From Solen grandis (lineage: Eukaryota > Mollusca > Bivalvia > Adapedonta > Solenidae): a stretch of DNA of 64,000 nt. How positions within the stretch are numbered: the first letter of the stretch is position 1; every line of letters starts with the position of its first letter. Shown here in pieces: positions 53,926 to 64,000 of the stretch. The stretch lies in assembly GCA_021229015.1 (NCBI GenBank), contig CM037795.1, forward strand, positions 11,708,656 through 11,772,655, read 5' to 3'. The notes below the pieces were generated by a model. That model ran no database searches, was not told the DNA's origin, and saw only the letters and a list, made by a program, of their open reading frames with translations. Position numbers and translations under genes: made by a program.

Positions 53926-54795
53926 ACAAGAGGGCCATGATGGCCCTGAATCGCTCACCTGAGTACCATTGCTTCAACTGATGTCAAGGTTTTTAAACAG
54001 ACAAGGATTCTGATATAACATTTTACCCCTGACAATACTACACACCAAATACCTAAGCAATGGGCCATATGGTTTCAGAGAAGACTTGGGCGCAGGGTCA
54101 TTTATCACCGTAGGGCCAAGACTTTGAAAATCTTTGTAATGAACCATTAGATGCTACTACATACCAAAAATCTTAGCTCCTTTTTTTAGAAGAAGATTTT
54201 TTAAGATTTTCCTATTTAACTCTATGTAAAACAAGTGACCCCTGGTGTGGGGTCATTTATCACCATTGGGCTATGATTTGTACAATCTTGGTAGTGGCCC
54301 ATAAGATGATGCTACATACCAAATATCAAAAGGTTAGGCCTTGTGGTTTCGGAGAAGAAGATTTTTTCAAGTTTTTCCTATATTAGCCTATGTGAAATCA
54401 AGTGACCCCTGGGGCGGGGCCAATTTTGACCCCAGGGTCATAATTTGTACAATCCTGGTAGAGAGTCATAAGATCATGCTACATACCAAAAATCAAAAGG
54501 CTAGGCCTTGTGGTTTCAGAGAAGAAGATTTTTTAAATTTTCATTTTTAAAATCTATTTTTAGCTCCTGTGACCTAATTATGCGATGGACCAGAACCATT
54601 TATACAACTTTAGTAGAGCTTCATCCAAAGAACATTCCTGCAAAATATTTTTCAAATTGGCCAAGCCGTTTAGGAGGAGATGTTGTTTGAAGCAATTGTT
54701 GACGCCGGACGCACGGACGCACGGACGACGGACGACGGACAAAAGGCGATCAGAAAAGCTCACCTTGAGCACGTTGTGCTCATGTGAGCTAAAAA
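53926..54795 (+). repeat. Interspersed repeat bounded by GCTCACCTGAG / CTCATGTGAGC
   Basis: ACAAGAGGGCCATGATGGCC and CGCTCACCTGAG at the left; GACGGACGACGGAC, CTCACCTTGAGCACGTTGTG and CTCATGTGAGCTAAAAA at the right. Inner unit ATACCAAA-(x)-AGGCCTTGTGGTTTC and AGAAGAAGATTTTTT recurs about every 150-170 bases. Same family as 7581-8486 but with a different interior. Confidence 0.8.
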
Positions 54796-55155
54796 TGGGT
54801 GGAAGAAGAAGAATAATAAGGAAAAAAAAAATCAACATAAGAAGAACAATTACGTGTTCAAACTGCGAGGTGCGAAAACCTAATGATAATAAGAAACGAA
54901 GTAAAAACAATGAGTCTCCAAACTTCGTTTAGGAGACTTAATAATCACGGAACTTTCAATATTGATTTAAAGTCACGATGACCTTTTCAGTTCTAGATAT
55001 ATATAGGGAAGACATGCATGATCATACATAGATACAAATCGAAATCTAGATAAATAATAAATATTCAAATGTTTGTACTTAAAGGCAGATTGAAGACTGT
55101 ATAAACAGTTTGCTGTTTTCCCCCAGTTCGATTTAATTAAGATAATAAAAAAACA

Positions 55156-55180
55156 GGGGGGGGGGGGGGGGGGGGGGGGG
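55156..55180. repeat. 25-G run
   Basis: Uninterrupted G; absent from the left arm. Confidence 0.97.
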
Positions 55181-57134
55181 ATGGTAAGGGTCAAATACAG
55201 TAGCTCAGCTTTCACTTATATTTGGACTTCTAGTTTATCACATATTGTTTTATGTACAGTAGGTATTTTCAAGTCACAAAAAGTTACGCATTCGCCGCAG
55301 TGCTAGTACTAAAATAATAATGTCCCTGCAGCAATCGGACGAAGGTCACACACACACACATACACACTTATTCGATCCTATTTCATCAATCTCTTTGGTC
55401 AAACTTTGTTTAAAATAATGAAATATTTAATTTATGCAAAAAATATAATGAGTTCGTTGTTATATCTTTTTAAAGGACGAAGGGCAGTCACTGTTACTGG
55501 GATATTCACATATTGTCCTTTTTTATCTAAACTTAATCTGTACACCCGGGAGCTTAATTATTTATGGATTCGTGGATGAACCTTTTGCATTGGTTCTAAA
55601 TATTCACTTGCAACATATGACAAAGGTCGATTTATTCCAAGCCATCATTAAACCGCGTATATTGTCTTTGTCTCAACATATGGGTCTTTAAGTATTCAAA
55701 TATTTTCATAATCAAAACTTTTCAGAAGAGATGTTTTCATCACGTTGGAAGTTAACGGGCTGTCTTAAATGAGAACCACTTATGCAGCCACCAATGATAA
55801 AGACCATTATATCAAAGGCAATAACAAATTAGATGTTATGAGATAACTTAACTCCGTATTACAGATCAATACCAGACGAATAAGAATGATATGTGAACAA
55901 TAGGACCTACCAAAGTGTGATTGCGTGGAAAGACTGAGTCGTGTGTAAAAACGGCTTATTACCGACTTAGAAATACACTCTGCACTGAATTAAATAAAAT
56001 AGATGCGTTTTGCAGGATGTAGTGTATGTACCCGTTCCAAATGAAATACGTGTGTACACTTTCTAATAAGTCAAGCTATATTTTTGGTATTTGATGTCAT
56101 ACAAATTGGTTAAGTGTATTTTACAACATACTATATCTTGGGATGGTCACTCCTCTTAACGCAAATGGTCAATTCTTATTCACTTGCACTAGAAATTGAC
56201 ATAGAATAACAAATAAATAGTAGAAATAAAGGAATTAATGGCTGTAGATTCACAAAAAATGGATTTGCAGCCGAGGTACTCAAATGCATGTACAACATTG
56301 AGATTTACTTTAATCATTAAATAAGTACTCTAATTAGATCGACATAAATAAAAAAAATTGGAGGGTGAGGGTTGAAATTGTTAACCGTTTGATATGTATG
56401 TAAAATCTGTTAAAAAAAACTCACCGGTAGCATATTTTGAAGAAAAGTAAAGCCGTAATGGACCGATGACAGATTTCGTTTCTTATCATGTTCCAGTTTA
56501 CAGGAGAACATGAGGAGTTAACACAATTTTTTAAATGTTAAACAGGCAGATGTCGATGAATCCGTCCATGCAATCATGTATAATAAGTGCACGGGAGTAT
56601 CGTGTTATGAGATATTTTTTTTATATTGATTGTCAATGAGATCAGATAATGCTGAAATGAGGTTGATGAAATCGCAGAAACATTTGCTATTACTTGTGTG
56701 TAAATTTTGAAAAAAGATGGAGATAACGCTTTTCTTTGTCATTCTGACATTTGTGTTTGGACTGGGCTCGAGTCCTATGCTCGAGAAATTCACCTACATA
56801 TATGGCAACATTCAGCCACGAAAAGGGATTCGAAGCAAGGGTATCACTTGATGTTAAAACCAGTTGGCATTGTGCAGTCATGTGCAATTCCTATCAAAAC
56901 AACGGATGCTCGATTGCTTTATTTAACGGCACCACTTTTCAGTGCAGCCTGTATTTTTGGACAGACGTTGACAGGATAAAATTACCAACCGATCCTACAG
57001 ACGCTTTGGATACGGAAGTCTTCATCAGAGATAGATACAGACGTAAGTTGTTTTAATTGTTTGATTGGTTTTACTTTCAATCGAAACCATTCCAGTAATC
57101 TTGAAACTATGCTATATTACAATGTCATGCCGAG

Positions 57135-57515
57135 GACCAGCGTCGGATACCCATGACTTCCTATTACATCTGTCAGCCGTGGGATACTTGGCTAGCACTT
57201 TATCGTTCTAAAGTCTTCACAGATTTTCATAAGAGGTACGTCGACTAATCAAAATACTGCTTACACAAATGAGTACTCTTCAGTTGGAGATCTAAAATCT
57301 GTAAGTTAGTAACACACTCCTTACAGTGATTACGTCACGCTGCGCAACCGTAAGCACGAGAGTTTCTATTGGTCAAAAAATCCCAACTGCCTAGTAGGGC
57401 TGCGAATGGTGGGGCGGCTTTTCAAATAATCGATTACGAGCAAAGACTAACTATTAATCCCACGGGCGGTGAATGAGGTAATGGAATGAGCGCTCGTGGG
57501 TTTCCGACGCTGGTC
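57135..57515. mobile_element. MITE inserted in the right arm only
   Basis: Ends GACCAGCGTCGGATACCCA and TGGGTTTCCGACGCTGGTC are inverted copies with one mismatch. At the matching place in the left arm (about 45690) the flanking DNA is continuous, giving an empty site. No ORF. Confidence 0.82.
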
Positions 57516-57654
57516 GTAGACATGTGGGTTGATGCAACACCTCGGTTACATCATCTAAACACATAGCACACTGTCCCCAGAAAGCTATTTTTGATGGGCC
57601 ATATTTTAGTACGTTATACATTGCATTATGATGGTTTGTACTACCCGTTTCGAA

Positions 57655-57925
57655 TTCGATCCCCGGCCGTGACATACCAAAGTCGTAAAAACTGGTATTT
57701 TTATAGCTCCCTTGCTTGTCGTTTAGCATATAAGGGTAGTTGCAGGACTGGTTGGCCCGGTGTAAGGATAATGTGACTGGGTGTGGTATCATGCCACATG
57801 TCTACGGCGTGATAGATACTGTTGTGTGGCAGCACTATATCTGTCTCAAGTAGACATCGTTTCCAAATGACTGAAATCCTGCCGGTGGGACGTTAAACTC
57901 AACAAACAAACAAACAACCCATTTC
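57655..57925 (+). mobile_element. SINE family 1 in the intron of copy C
   Basis: Box B (CGAATTCGATCCCCGGC), CCGTGACATACCAAAGTCGT, full body and tail GGACGTTAAACTCAACAAAC. Same insertion as 45287-45552. Confidence 0.9.
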
Positions 57926-58184
57926 GCAACAACCACAGTTTTGAAAATATGAACTGATGGCTTCGTGCAAAAGTATGATAATCATTTATAAATGTAGAAG
58001 TAGTAACACTTTTTACACCATGTCTGCGTTATGCAATATGCCGGAATGATGTTGTTGTTGTTGTTGTTGTTTTGGTGTTAAAGCCGCCATTGTGATATGT
58101 TGACAAAATATCGATATTTAAAATCAGACACATTTTAAACACTTAAAACGTATTCACAAATCGTAATACCGATGTCATTGTTAG

Positions 58185-58615
58185 CTCACCTTAGTGTTTA
58201 TGGTGAGTTACTAAGGTGGTCCGTTCGAGAGCTTGGTCCGTCCGTCGTCAACAATTACCTTTAAACAAAATCTCCTAAAACCGCTTAATGTATTTTGACC
58301 AAGGATTGATTCTTATGAGGTCCGCTTTGAAAACATTTCAAATTGTTTTGCTTGGTTGAAAGAAAAGGCCACAGGCGCTTAAAATGTATATAAAAAATAG
58401 AAACTTTGAAAATCTTCTTCTCCAAACCTACATGCTTACAATTGTTTATGTAGCTCCATCTAGCAGACTTTTATCACGTTTATTTGTATCATGTCATTTG
58501 GGTCAAAATTAATCCCATCCCAGGGGTCATTTGATTTTACATAGACTTTTATAGGAAAACCCTGGAGAATACATACATATATTTGTAAGACTTTAATGTC
58601 ACTTGTATTTTTTCA
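58185..58615 (-). repeat. Fragment of the GCTCACCTGAG repeat family
   Basis: TTAGCTCACCTTAGTGTTTA, CCGTCCGTCGTCAACAATTA and AAAATCTTCTTCTCCAAACC are complements of the family's 3' region. It ends next to the exon 2 acceptor of copy C. Confidence 0.6.
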
Positions 58616-59325
58616 ATAGTGCTCCACACAACGCTGATAGAACAAAATCACCCGTTCACTTTCGCAAGTGCAATCGTGGCATGCCAAAGGTTCGGCGGAC
58701 GATTGGCAACCCTGGATGAATTCAAATCTGCGAAAATGGATGGCTTGGAAGTGTGCAGCTGCGGTTGGGTCAGTAACGGTAAAACCTACTACTGGGTCAG
58801 CCAGATTTCAACAGATTGTGGAACGACATCCCTATTCGCATGTAGTACCACTCCGAAAAATGCTCATTGCACATTGCAGTAAGTTTTACAACTTACGACC
58901 GGATATCTTCGAGTTATTCCGGTCAAAGACGAAATCAACCACTGTTTAGATGTAAATGCCACAATTAATGTTATAAACGACGTCAAATGAAACACATTTT
59001 GAACAACAATACATAACTTTAAGATAAACTTGATATGAGAAAATTTTCCTTAAAATCTAGATTTCAATACGAGTTTTGTTTCATAAAATTACAAGATTTA
59101 TATTAGAGAATATAAGATTCTTACCTATAACTTAGATTTATTCTTAACTTAAAGAAAACGCAGGTGCTCCTTTAGATATCCCTTAACTTTAAGACTTTTA
59201 AAAGAGATTACGTTATTTCAATGAACTTTGTATTTTTCACGGATGTGTGCAAAATAAAACTTCGGGTGCTACCAGTATATGGACATAGAATCGCAATTGA
59301 ATGCTAATGTGATACTAAATTTCCA

Positions 59326-60289
59326 CTGTGGTTTAAACTGATAACGGTAAAATTATTGCTTCTACATGTATATACGTTTTCTTATATATATAAGACATGA
59401 TCAAATGGAGTTTAATCATAATGAACACATATTGGATGCAATATCCTAACAATATCAGACCATTCCAATTTTGAACATGAAACTAAGATCATATTACTGT
59501 TCCATGGTATTATCCAATTCATCGACATTAGTGTCCTAAAACGTTTGAATATTGAAATAAATTGAATGTTGTGAGTGCTAATAATAACAAGTATCTTGTT
59601 TTTTTAAAATGATCTGGGCATGTTATTGCCATGAATAAACCATGAACAATTAAACTCATTAATATTAATTTTAAGATCTATGACTTGATGATAATTGACT
59701 GATGAGAAATTAATGATTTTTCGAATGCCATGAAGACTGGCTTCAGTATCATACAATATCATTTACAATTTCAAATTCAGTTAATTATTTGTCAAAACAA
59801 AAGTCAAACTGTGAACTTGTACATAAATGTTTCATGAGGTTTTGGGTTAACATCACAGACTGAGTATTGCAGTCAGTTGATGATAATAAATATTTGAATC
59901 ATATGATGTTGCCCTTAAGGATTTAAACTCACAAACTTTAGATCCCGTAATCATTTACATAACAACTAAACAACAGCACCCTTTACACAGCTGAAAGATG
60001 AAGACAAGGCCTGTCACATTCACCTTGACAAATGCCCCTAAAGAAGTCACCGACATTAAAACCTGGGTCATATGTATGACAGGGCCATTTTCTGTTTTTG
60101 NNNNNNNNNNNNNNNNNNNNNNNNNNNNNNNNNNNNNNNNNNNNNNNNNNNNNNNNNNNNNNNNNNNNNNNNNNNNNNNNNNNNNNNNNNNNNNNNNNNN
60201 GCAAGATACTAAATACTCAAAAGGGGCTTTTTGTGGACGCGATTAAGACCCGATGACAAAAGTTAGTTATGAAGTTGTAGACAACCATG
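59326..60289. other. AT-rich DNA with an assembly gap
   Basis: No gene seen. 60101-60200 is exactly 100 N. Flanking open frames exist only because N does not terminate them. Confidence 0.6.
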
Positions 60290-61020
60290 CATTTACAAGT
60301 ATCTGAACTTGTGCCTAGTGGTAACATTTTAATCAACTTTGTTTCGAAGTATGCCGCTAGGGGGCGCTTTGCACGAAATCACCGTTTCGCTCATAATTCA
60401 ATATGTTGAAGTCTGACTCTGTATGCGGTTCCTTGTTAATCGTAGCATCGGATACGAGAAATATTTTGTACTAGGAGAGGCTGTATGTTCGAACCTTGCA
60501 AAAACAGAAAATGTGCAAATGAGGGTATGTCAACGGAAAACATCCCCATTTTTGTTTCAGATAAGAGAGAAGAATTCTGTTTATTGCATATGATTTGCAA
60601 GACATAAACGCACATATTGCAATTTTAGAAAATGCATGATTTGTCTGTCTTCTAGAAGCGGTCAAACTTCACTAAAATATTGGAAAAATCAATATTTTAA
60701 AAAAAATATTTTTCGGTTTATTGTCGTTCCTGATTTTATTTTTGTTCAATCTTCATGAAATTTTCACAGGTTATATAGTTTTATGTTTCCAAGGGCCACT
60801 CAATTTAAAGAAAAATGCGAAGGTCAAGATCATATTACAGTTATTTGTTGTTGTTTTTCGGCCCCAAATAGCTCCAAAACTAAAAATATCTATGATGAGA
60901 ATATTGACACAAGTATAAGTGATTGAAGAGCGTTATTTCAGTGACATTTCGTTTTTGAAGCCTTGGCTTGATCTGGTCATTTTACGGCAGTTCAAAGTTT
61001 GGTTCTTTGTTGATCAATTG
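60290..61020 (-). repeat. Inverted dispersed copy of the 51-54-kb tandem unit
   Basis: GCAAGACATAAACGCACATA, CTAGAAGCGGTCAAACTTCA, TAGCTCCAAAACTAAAAATA and GGTCATTTTACGGCAGTTCA are complements of unit blocks, in the reversed order. Diverged. Confidence 0.75.
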
Positions 61021-61959
61021 TAAATTAAATTTTATGATTCAAACTGGATATCTTATGTTCACAACATGCGACTTGCATACTAAGTGGAACTGTTTATCGG
61101 TTTATTGCCTTACAAGGTACCAAAGACTATTGTTTCCGCGAAAACCGGTGCTGTAGCGTTAACGACTCTAGGTTTTTTCCGAAATAGAACACATCAAGTA
61201 CATTATCTCGTTTTCCTCCGCTTCATTTAAAGTAATCAATCCTTCATTAAATTATAATCACGATCCTTTAAATGCTTAAAAAGACTTCTGTGCAGATGCA
61301 TCCATTAGAACATCCATTAACTTGGAGTTATAGGCTCTTTAGCTCAAAGTCTGAAATGGCTCACAAAACTGTGTATTAATAAGTACTTATATATTTTAAA
61401 TTAAAAGAAAATGCCTATAAAAGCCTATACGACACATTCGCAATTCACCGTACGTTGGGGGCGGCAACTCTTAAAATCACAGTACATACTGAGTGTCATA
61501 CCCTTTCCCTACCTCTTTTATGCATTTTTTTGACATAGCAGCCAAATCTCAGGGGGGGGGGGGGGATTTCCTGTGTCCCTGTCTACCCCCCTGGATCCAC
61601 GCATGCGGCATTTTTGAGTTAGTAAATAAATATGCGCCTTGTTTCCGCGCACACGACTGACCTACTTTTACCTTCGACCTTTTTTCTTAAATACATGAAA
61701 AATATAAAATGTTTAAATTTGGTAATAATCAGTATAATAACATTTAAAAATATACACCAACCAAGAGGAAATCTGATGAACATAACTTTTTGGTTGTTGT
61801 TGTTTGACCCCTTGGCAAAAATAGCGGACCCAGCCATGACAGGTCCAGTTTTCAAATGCAATACCGTGGTTTAGATTCTGCACATTCAGTCTGAATGACA
61901 AATGCAAATCCATTTTCTTATAAAATTATACCATTTAAATTTCAGTTACTTGTTAAGTA
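61021..61959. other. Unassigned; poly-G run
   Basis: G-run at 61552-61565. Open frames at 61619-61874 on both strands are not recognised. Confidence 0.4.
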
Positions 61960-62185
61960 GCGCCACGGTGACCGTGTTGATAGTTTCCGAAAACGAGGGG
62001 GTTGGGTGGGGTGGTGGTGTGGGGAGGGCTGCTGGATTCAATCCCCGACCGCGGAGCAAGATATGGTATCATGCCACATGTCTACGGCGTGATACTTCAG
62101 TGTGGCAGCACTTTATCTGTCTCAAGTAGACAGTCTCCAAATGACCGAAATACTGTGGGCGGAACGTTAAAACCAATTGTAAGTA
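61960..62185 (+). mobile_element. SINE family 1 with G-rich head
   Basis: GGATTCAATCCCCGACCGCG (box B), ATGGTATCATGCCACATGTC, ACGGCGTGATACTTCAGTGT, tail GGAACGTTAAAACCAA. The stretch ACATACCAAAG...GGATAATGTG is deleted. Confidence 0.78.
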
Positions 62186-62282
62186 AAGTATGTATGGTCT
62201 ATTGAGTATGAACTATCTGCAAACGCAAATCATTGCTTATATTCATACATGAATAACATGACTTCTACAAGTAAATTAAAAC

Positions 62283-62550
62283 ACTAAACTTGACTTGACT
62301 ATTTGAGTTTACCTCGCTTCGACAGTATTTCAGTCATATAGCGACGTCCAACTAATTTAAGGTAGAGGAAGACCCCAAATGCACTGAGGCATCCGGGTAG
62401 AACCACCAACCTACCGCAAGCCAGCTGGAAGGCTTCCTCGCATGAAAATCCGAATGACCCTGCCGGGATTCGAACCCACGCAGTGAGAGGCTGAGTGAGT
62501 GTTAAGTTAAAGTCAGCGACTTTACCATCCCGGCCACGGAGGCCCCTAAA
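62283..62550 (-). mobile_element. tRNA-derived SINE, family 2 (fullest copy)
   Basis: On the minus strand: head with CCGTGGCCGGGATGGTAAAG (box A) and GTGGGTTCGAATCCCGGC (box B), body with TGCGAGGAAGCCTTCCAGCT and GGTTCTACCCGGATGCC, and 3' end TCAAATAGTCAAGTCAAG. About 265 bp. Confidence 0.82.
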
Positions 62551-62566
62551 TTTAAAAAAGTTTTAA

Positions 62567-62567
<1 letters not shown>

Positions 62568-62610
<43 letters not shown>
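62568..62610. repeat. (AT)n microsatellite
   Basis: About 20 AT units next to the SINE head. Confidence 0.95.
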
Positions 62611-62613
<3 letters not shown>

Positions 62614-63439
62614 CACCTCTATTCAATCTGCTTACCTATGAGGGAAAGAAAAAACTGAAAGAAAAGCCATGAGTATCTCTGTGAAAATTCGGAAAGTACC
62701 AGTATGAAGATGGATGTCAGAAAAGTCGAATTGTCTCGGGTTGTATAAACCATATACATATGAAGGGTACAATTGGTCATCCAGGAATGCACGGCCAGAA
62801 AAAATGACCGCTTATGTGAAATACTATGGATGGTGAAATGTTTCTAAAATAAATTTATAATAACTATTTCGTTCAACTATTTGTACCAAGATTGAACTGG
62901 GTTAGGCCAGTTTACAGCCCCGGGGTCTTCTGTTTATGCACTTAAAGCTTGTTTATCTGATTAGTAAGCACAAAGCTATAGTATGAGACTTAGCTGACAT
63001 TTAATTGTGGGCCATTTTCTTTAATTTCATATCACAATAAAACCTTTACTTGTTAAAATTACACATAATTATGGCTGAAGTCGTGCATAGCTGTCGGGGA
63101 AAAAATTTCATTTTTACATCCGTACTTCAATAGATGTTAGGGGTCATGCCTTTTGTAATGAAATATACTTAAATCAAGGTAATCAATGCAATATCCCCTC
63201 GAAAAATAATCAGTTGTGACTCATATAAGTCTTATCACTCATCCGCACAACTCGATATCTTATTTGACGTGGCTTTCACGTTTTGCCGAAGGGAAAAGTT
63301 GATCGATATAGAATTTCACGGGGAAATAATTGTGGACTCAAACACCAATTTTACAATCACTGGCCAGTTAACAGGCATTTTATTAATTATAATATATTTT
63401 TCATTATATTACAATTAGTTATATATCTTAAAGGACAAC
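62611..63439. other. No assigned feature
   Basis: No gene or repeat recognised. Confidence 0.4.
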
Positions 63440-63540
63440 TGGTTGTTGTTGTTGTTATAGTAATTGGGACGTGGTTACAAGTCCCACCGATACTATTTCT
63501 GCGGACACTCTAAGCACAAGGCCACCGAGGGACGGTAGCA
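63440..63540 (-). mobile_element. SINE family 1 remnant, internally deleted
   Basis: GGGACGTGGTTACAAGTCCC and CCCACCGATACTATTTC (tail region) join directly to AAGGCCACCGAGGGACGGTA (head complement). Confidence 0.5.
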
Positions 63541-64000
63541 AACTCCACGCAGTAGTTACCTTCCCTTACAGTTGTAGATAACCACTGCCACCACAAGTAA
63601 ACATTAACAGAATTTAGCTAAGTTTGTTTTCTTTAATAAACTTCAAATATCGCCTCGTGGAAAAAAAAATCATTTTAAAAAATATTTTTGTTGTTGTGAC
63701 AGCAGACGGAGACGCCATTTGTTAGTTTAACCATCATCACGTGACATTTGTGACGGCAGTGATTTTTTTTTTTTGGCTTGCAAAGGAAGATCACTGTGTG
63801 GAGTTTGAGACGGTAGATGTGGTAATAATATTAGTAGTCTTTATAGTAGCAGCAGAAAGTAGTAGTAGTACTAGAAGTAGTAGTAGACTGGTAGTGGGGG
63901 AAGTAGTAACGCTTGCGGAACAAGTAGTAATAGTAGATGTAGTGGTAGTAGTAATAAAACTAGCAGCTATAATAAAAGCAAAAGTTGAGGCAGTAGAATA
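63541..64000. repeat. Unassigned DNA ending in an AGT-rich trinucleotide run
   Basis: From about 63815 to the window end: AGTAGTAGTAGTACTAGAAG and similar, imperfect. Confidence 0.75.

Larger units (their letters stand above)
56717..58882 (+). pseudogene. PAN/Apple-Link paralogue with one-base frameshift (copy C)
   Basis: join(56717..57042, 58620..58882) by homology to copy A. Exon 1 is 326 nt against 325 in copy A: an extra base near 56820 (in CCACGAAAAGGGATTCG) throws the frame after GNIQPRKG, hitting a stop soon after. Downstream the PAN-like part is intact in the other frame (WHCAVMCNS, NNGCSIALFNG, FQCSLYFW). Donor GTAAGT at 57043 and acceptor TTTCAATAG ending 58619 are good. Exon 2 is 263 nt, as in copy A, and reads a full Link domain (FTFASAIVACQRFGGRLAT, CSCGW, STDCGTT) to a TAA at 58882. 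Either a young pseudogene or a gene with an assembly error. The intron (57043-58619) holds a MITE, a SINE and a repeat fragment. Confidence 0.8.
54930..59325. repeat. Right arm of the inverted segmental duplication (copy C)
   Basis: Reverse-complement of 44375-48485 (see that entry). Private features: poly-G run at 55156-55180, the 381-bp MITE (57135-57515) and the region 58118-59245 with exon 2. Confidence 0.85.

Noticed and set aside
59983..60246. ORFs spanning the N block
   Set aside because: They stay open only because N codes for no stop; the flanks show no domain.

Overview
The window is eukaryotic, animal nuclear DNA: AT-rich, gene-poor, packed with tRNA-derived SINEs, foldback elements, microsatellites and decayed retroelements, with one clear spliced (GT-AG) gene. 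The mix points to a bivalve mollusc, perhaps a heterodont clam. It includes SINEs ending in GGGTTTAACGTCCCAC-type tails with AAAC runs, an interspersed repeat bounded by GCTCACCTGAG / CTCAGGTGAGC, a Ngaro-like tyrosine-recombinase retrotransposon and a PAN+Link secreted protein. The species cannot be named from sequence alone. Two runs of exactly 100 N (10001-10100, 60101-60200) are assembly gaps.

Layout. 1-4.7 kb: 3' end of a Ty3/Gypsy element (integrase core end, chromodomain, a weak env-like remnant, a purine tract and an LTR-like promoter). 5.1-9.2 kb: a foldback element with tandem 21-mers, a SINE, a 144-bp palindrome and a long interspersed repeat carrying a perfect RFX X-box. 9.2-14 kb (minus strand): a Ngaro-like element with gag, RT-RNase H, tyrosine recombinase and SGNH hydrolase, broken by two frameshifts and a gap. 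14-30 kb: SINEs, MITEs, minisatellites, a LINE tail and a short LTR element with near-identical LTRs (27.1-28.6 kb).

30.6-32.5 kb (minus strand): the only intact host gene, two exons, 195 residues: signal peptide, PAN/Apple-like domain, Link (hyaluronan-binding type) domain. A frameshifted paralogue lies on the plus strand at 56.7-58.9 kb. A 19-bp remnant of exon 1 lies at 46.4 kb on the minus strand. The last two sit in the arms of an inverted duplication (44.4-48.5 kb and 54.9-59.3 kb). More diverged homology to the arms lies at 38.4-39.1 kb. The locus has therefore been duplicated at least twice and only copy A remains open.

Between and around these copies are: a palindromic minisatellite (39.6-40.0 kb); a ~1.7-kb minisatellite that grew out of a SINE (42.3-44.0 kb); a 586-bp inverted-repeat element holding a GIY-YIG endonuclease ORF (44.5-45.0 kb); a LINE remnant (49.6-51.0 kb); and a ~2.8-kb array of 0.83-0.95-kb units (51.0-53.8 kb) with a distant inverted copy at 60.3-61.0 kb. 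The last 3 kb hold SINEs, simple repeats and unassigned AT-rich DNA.
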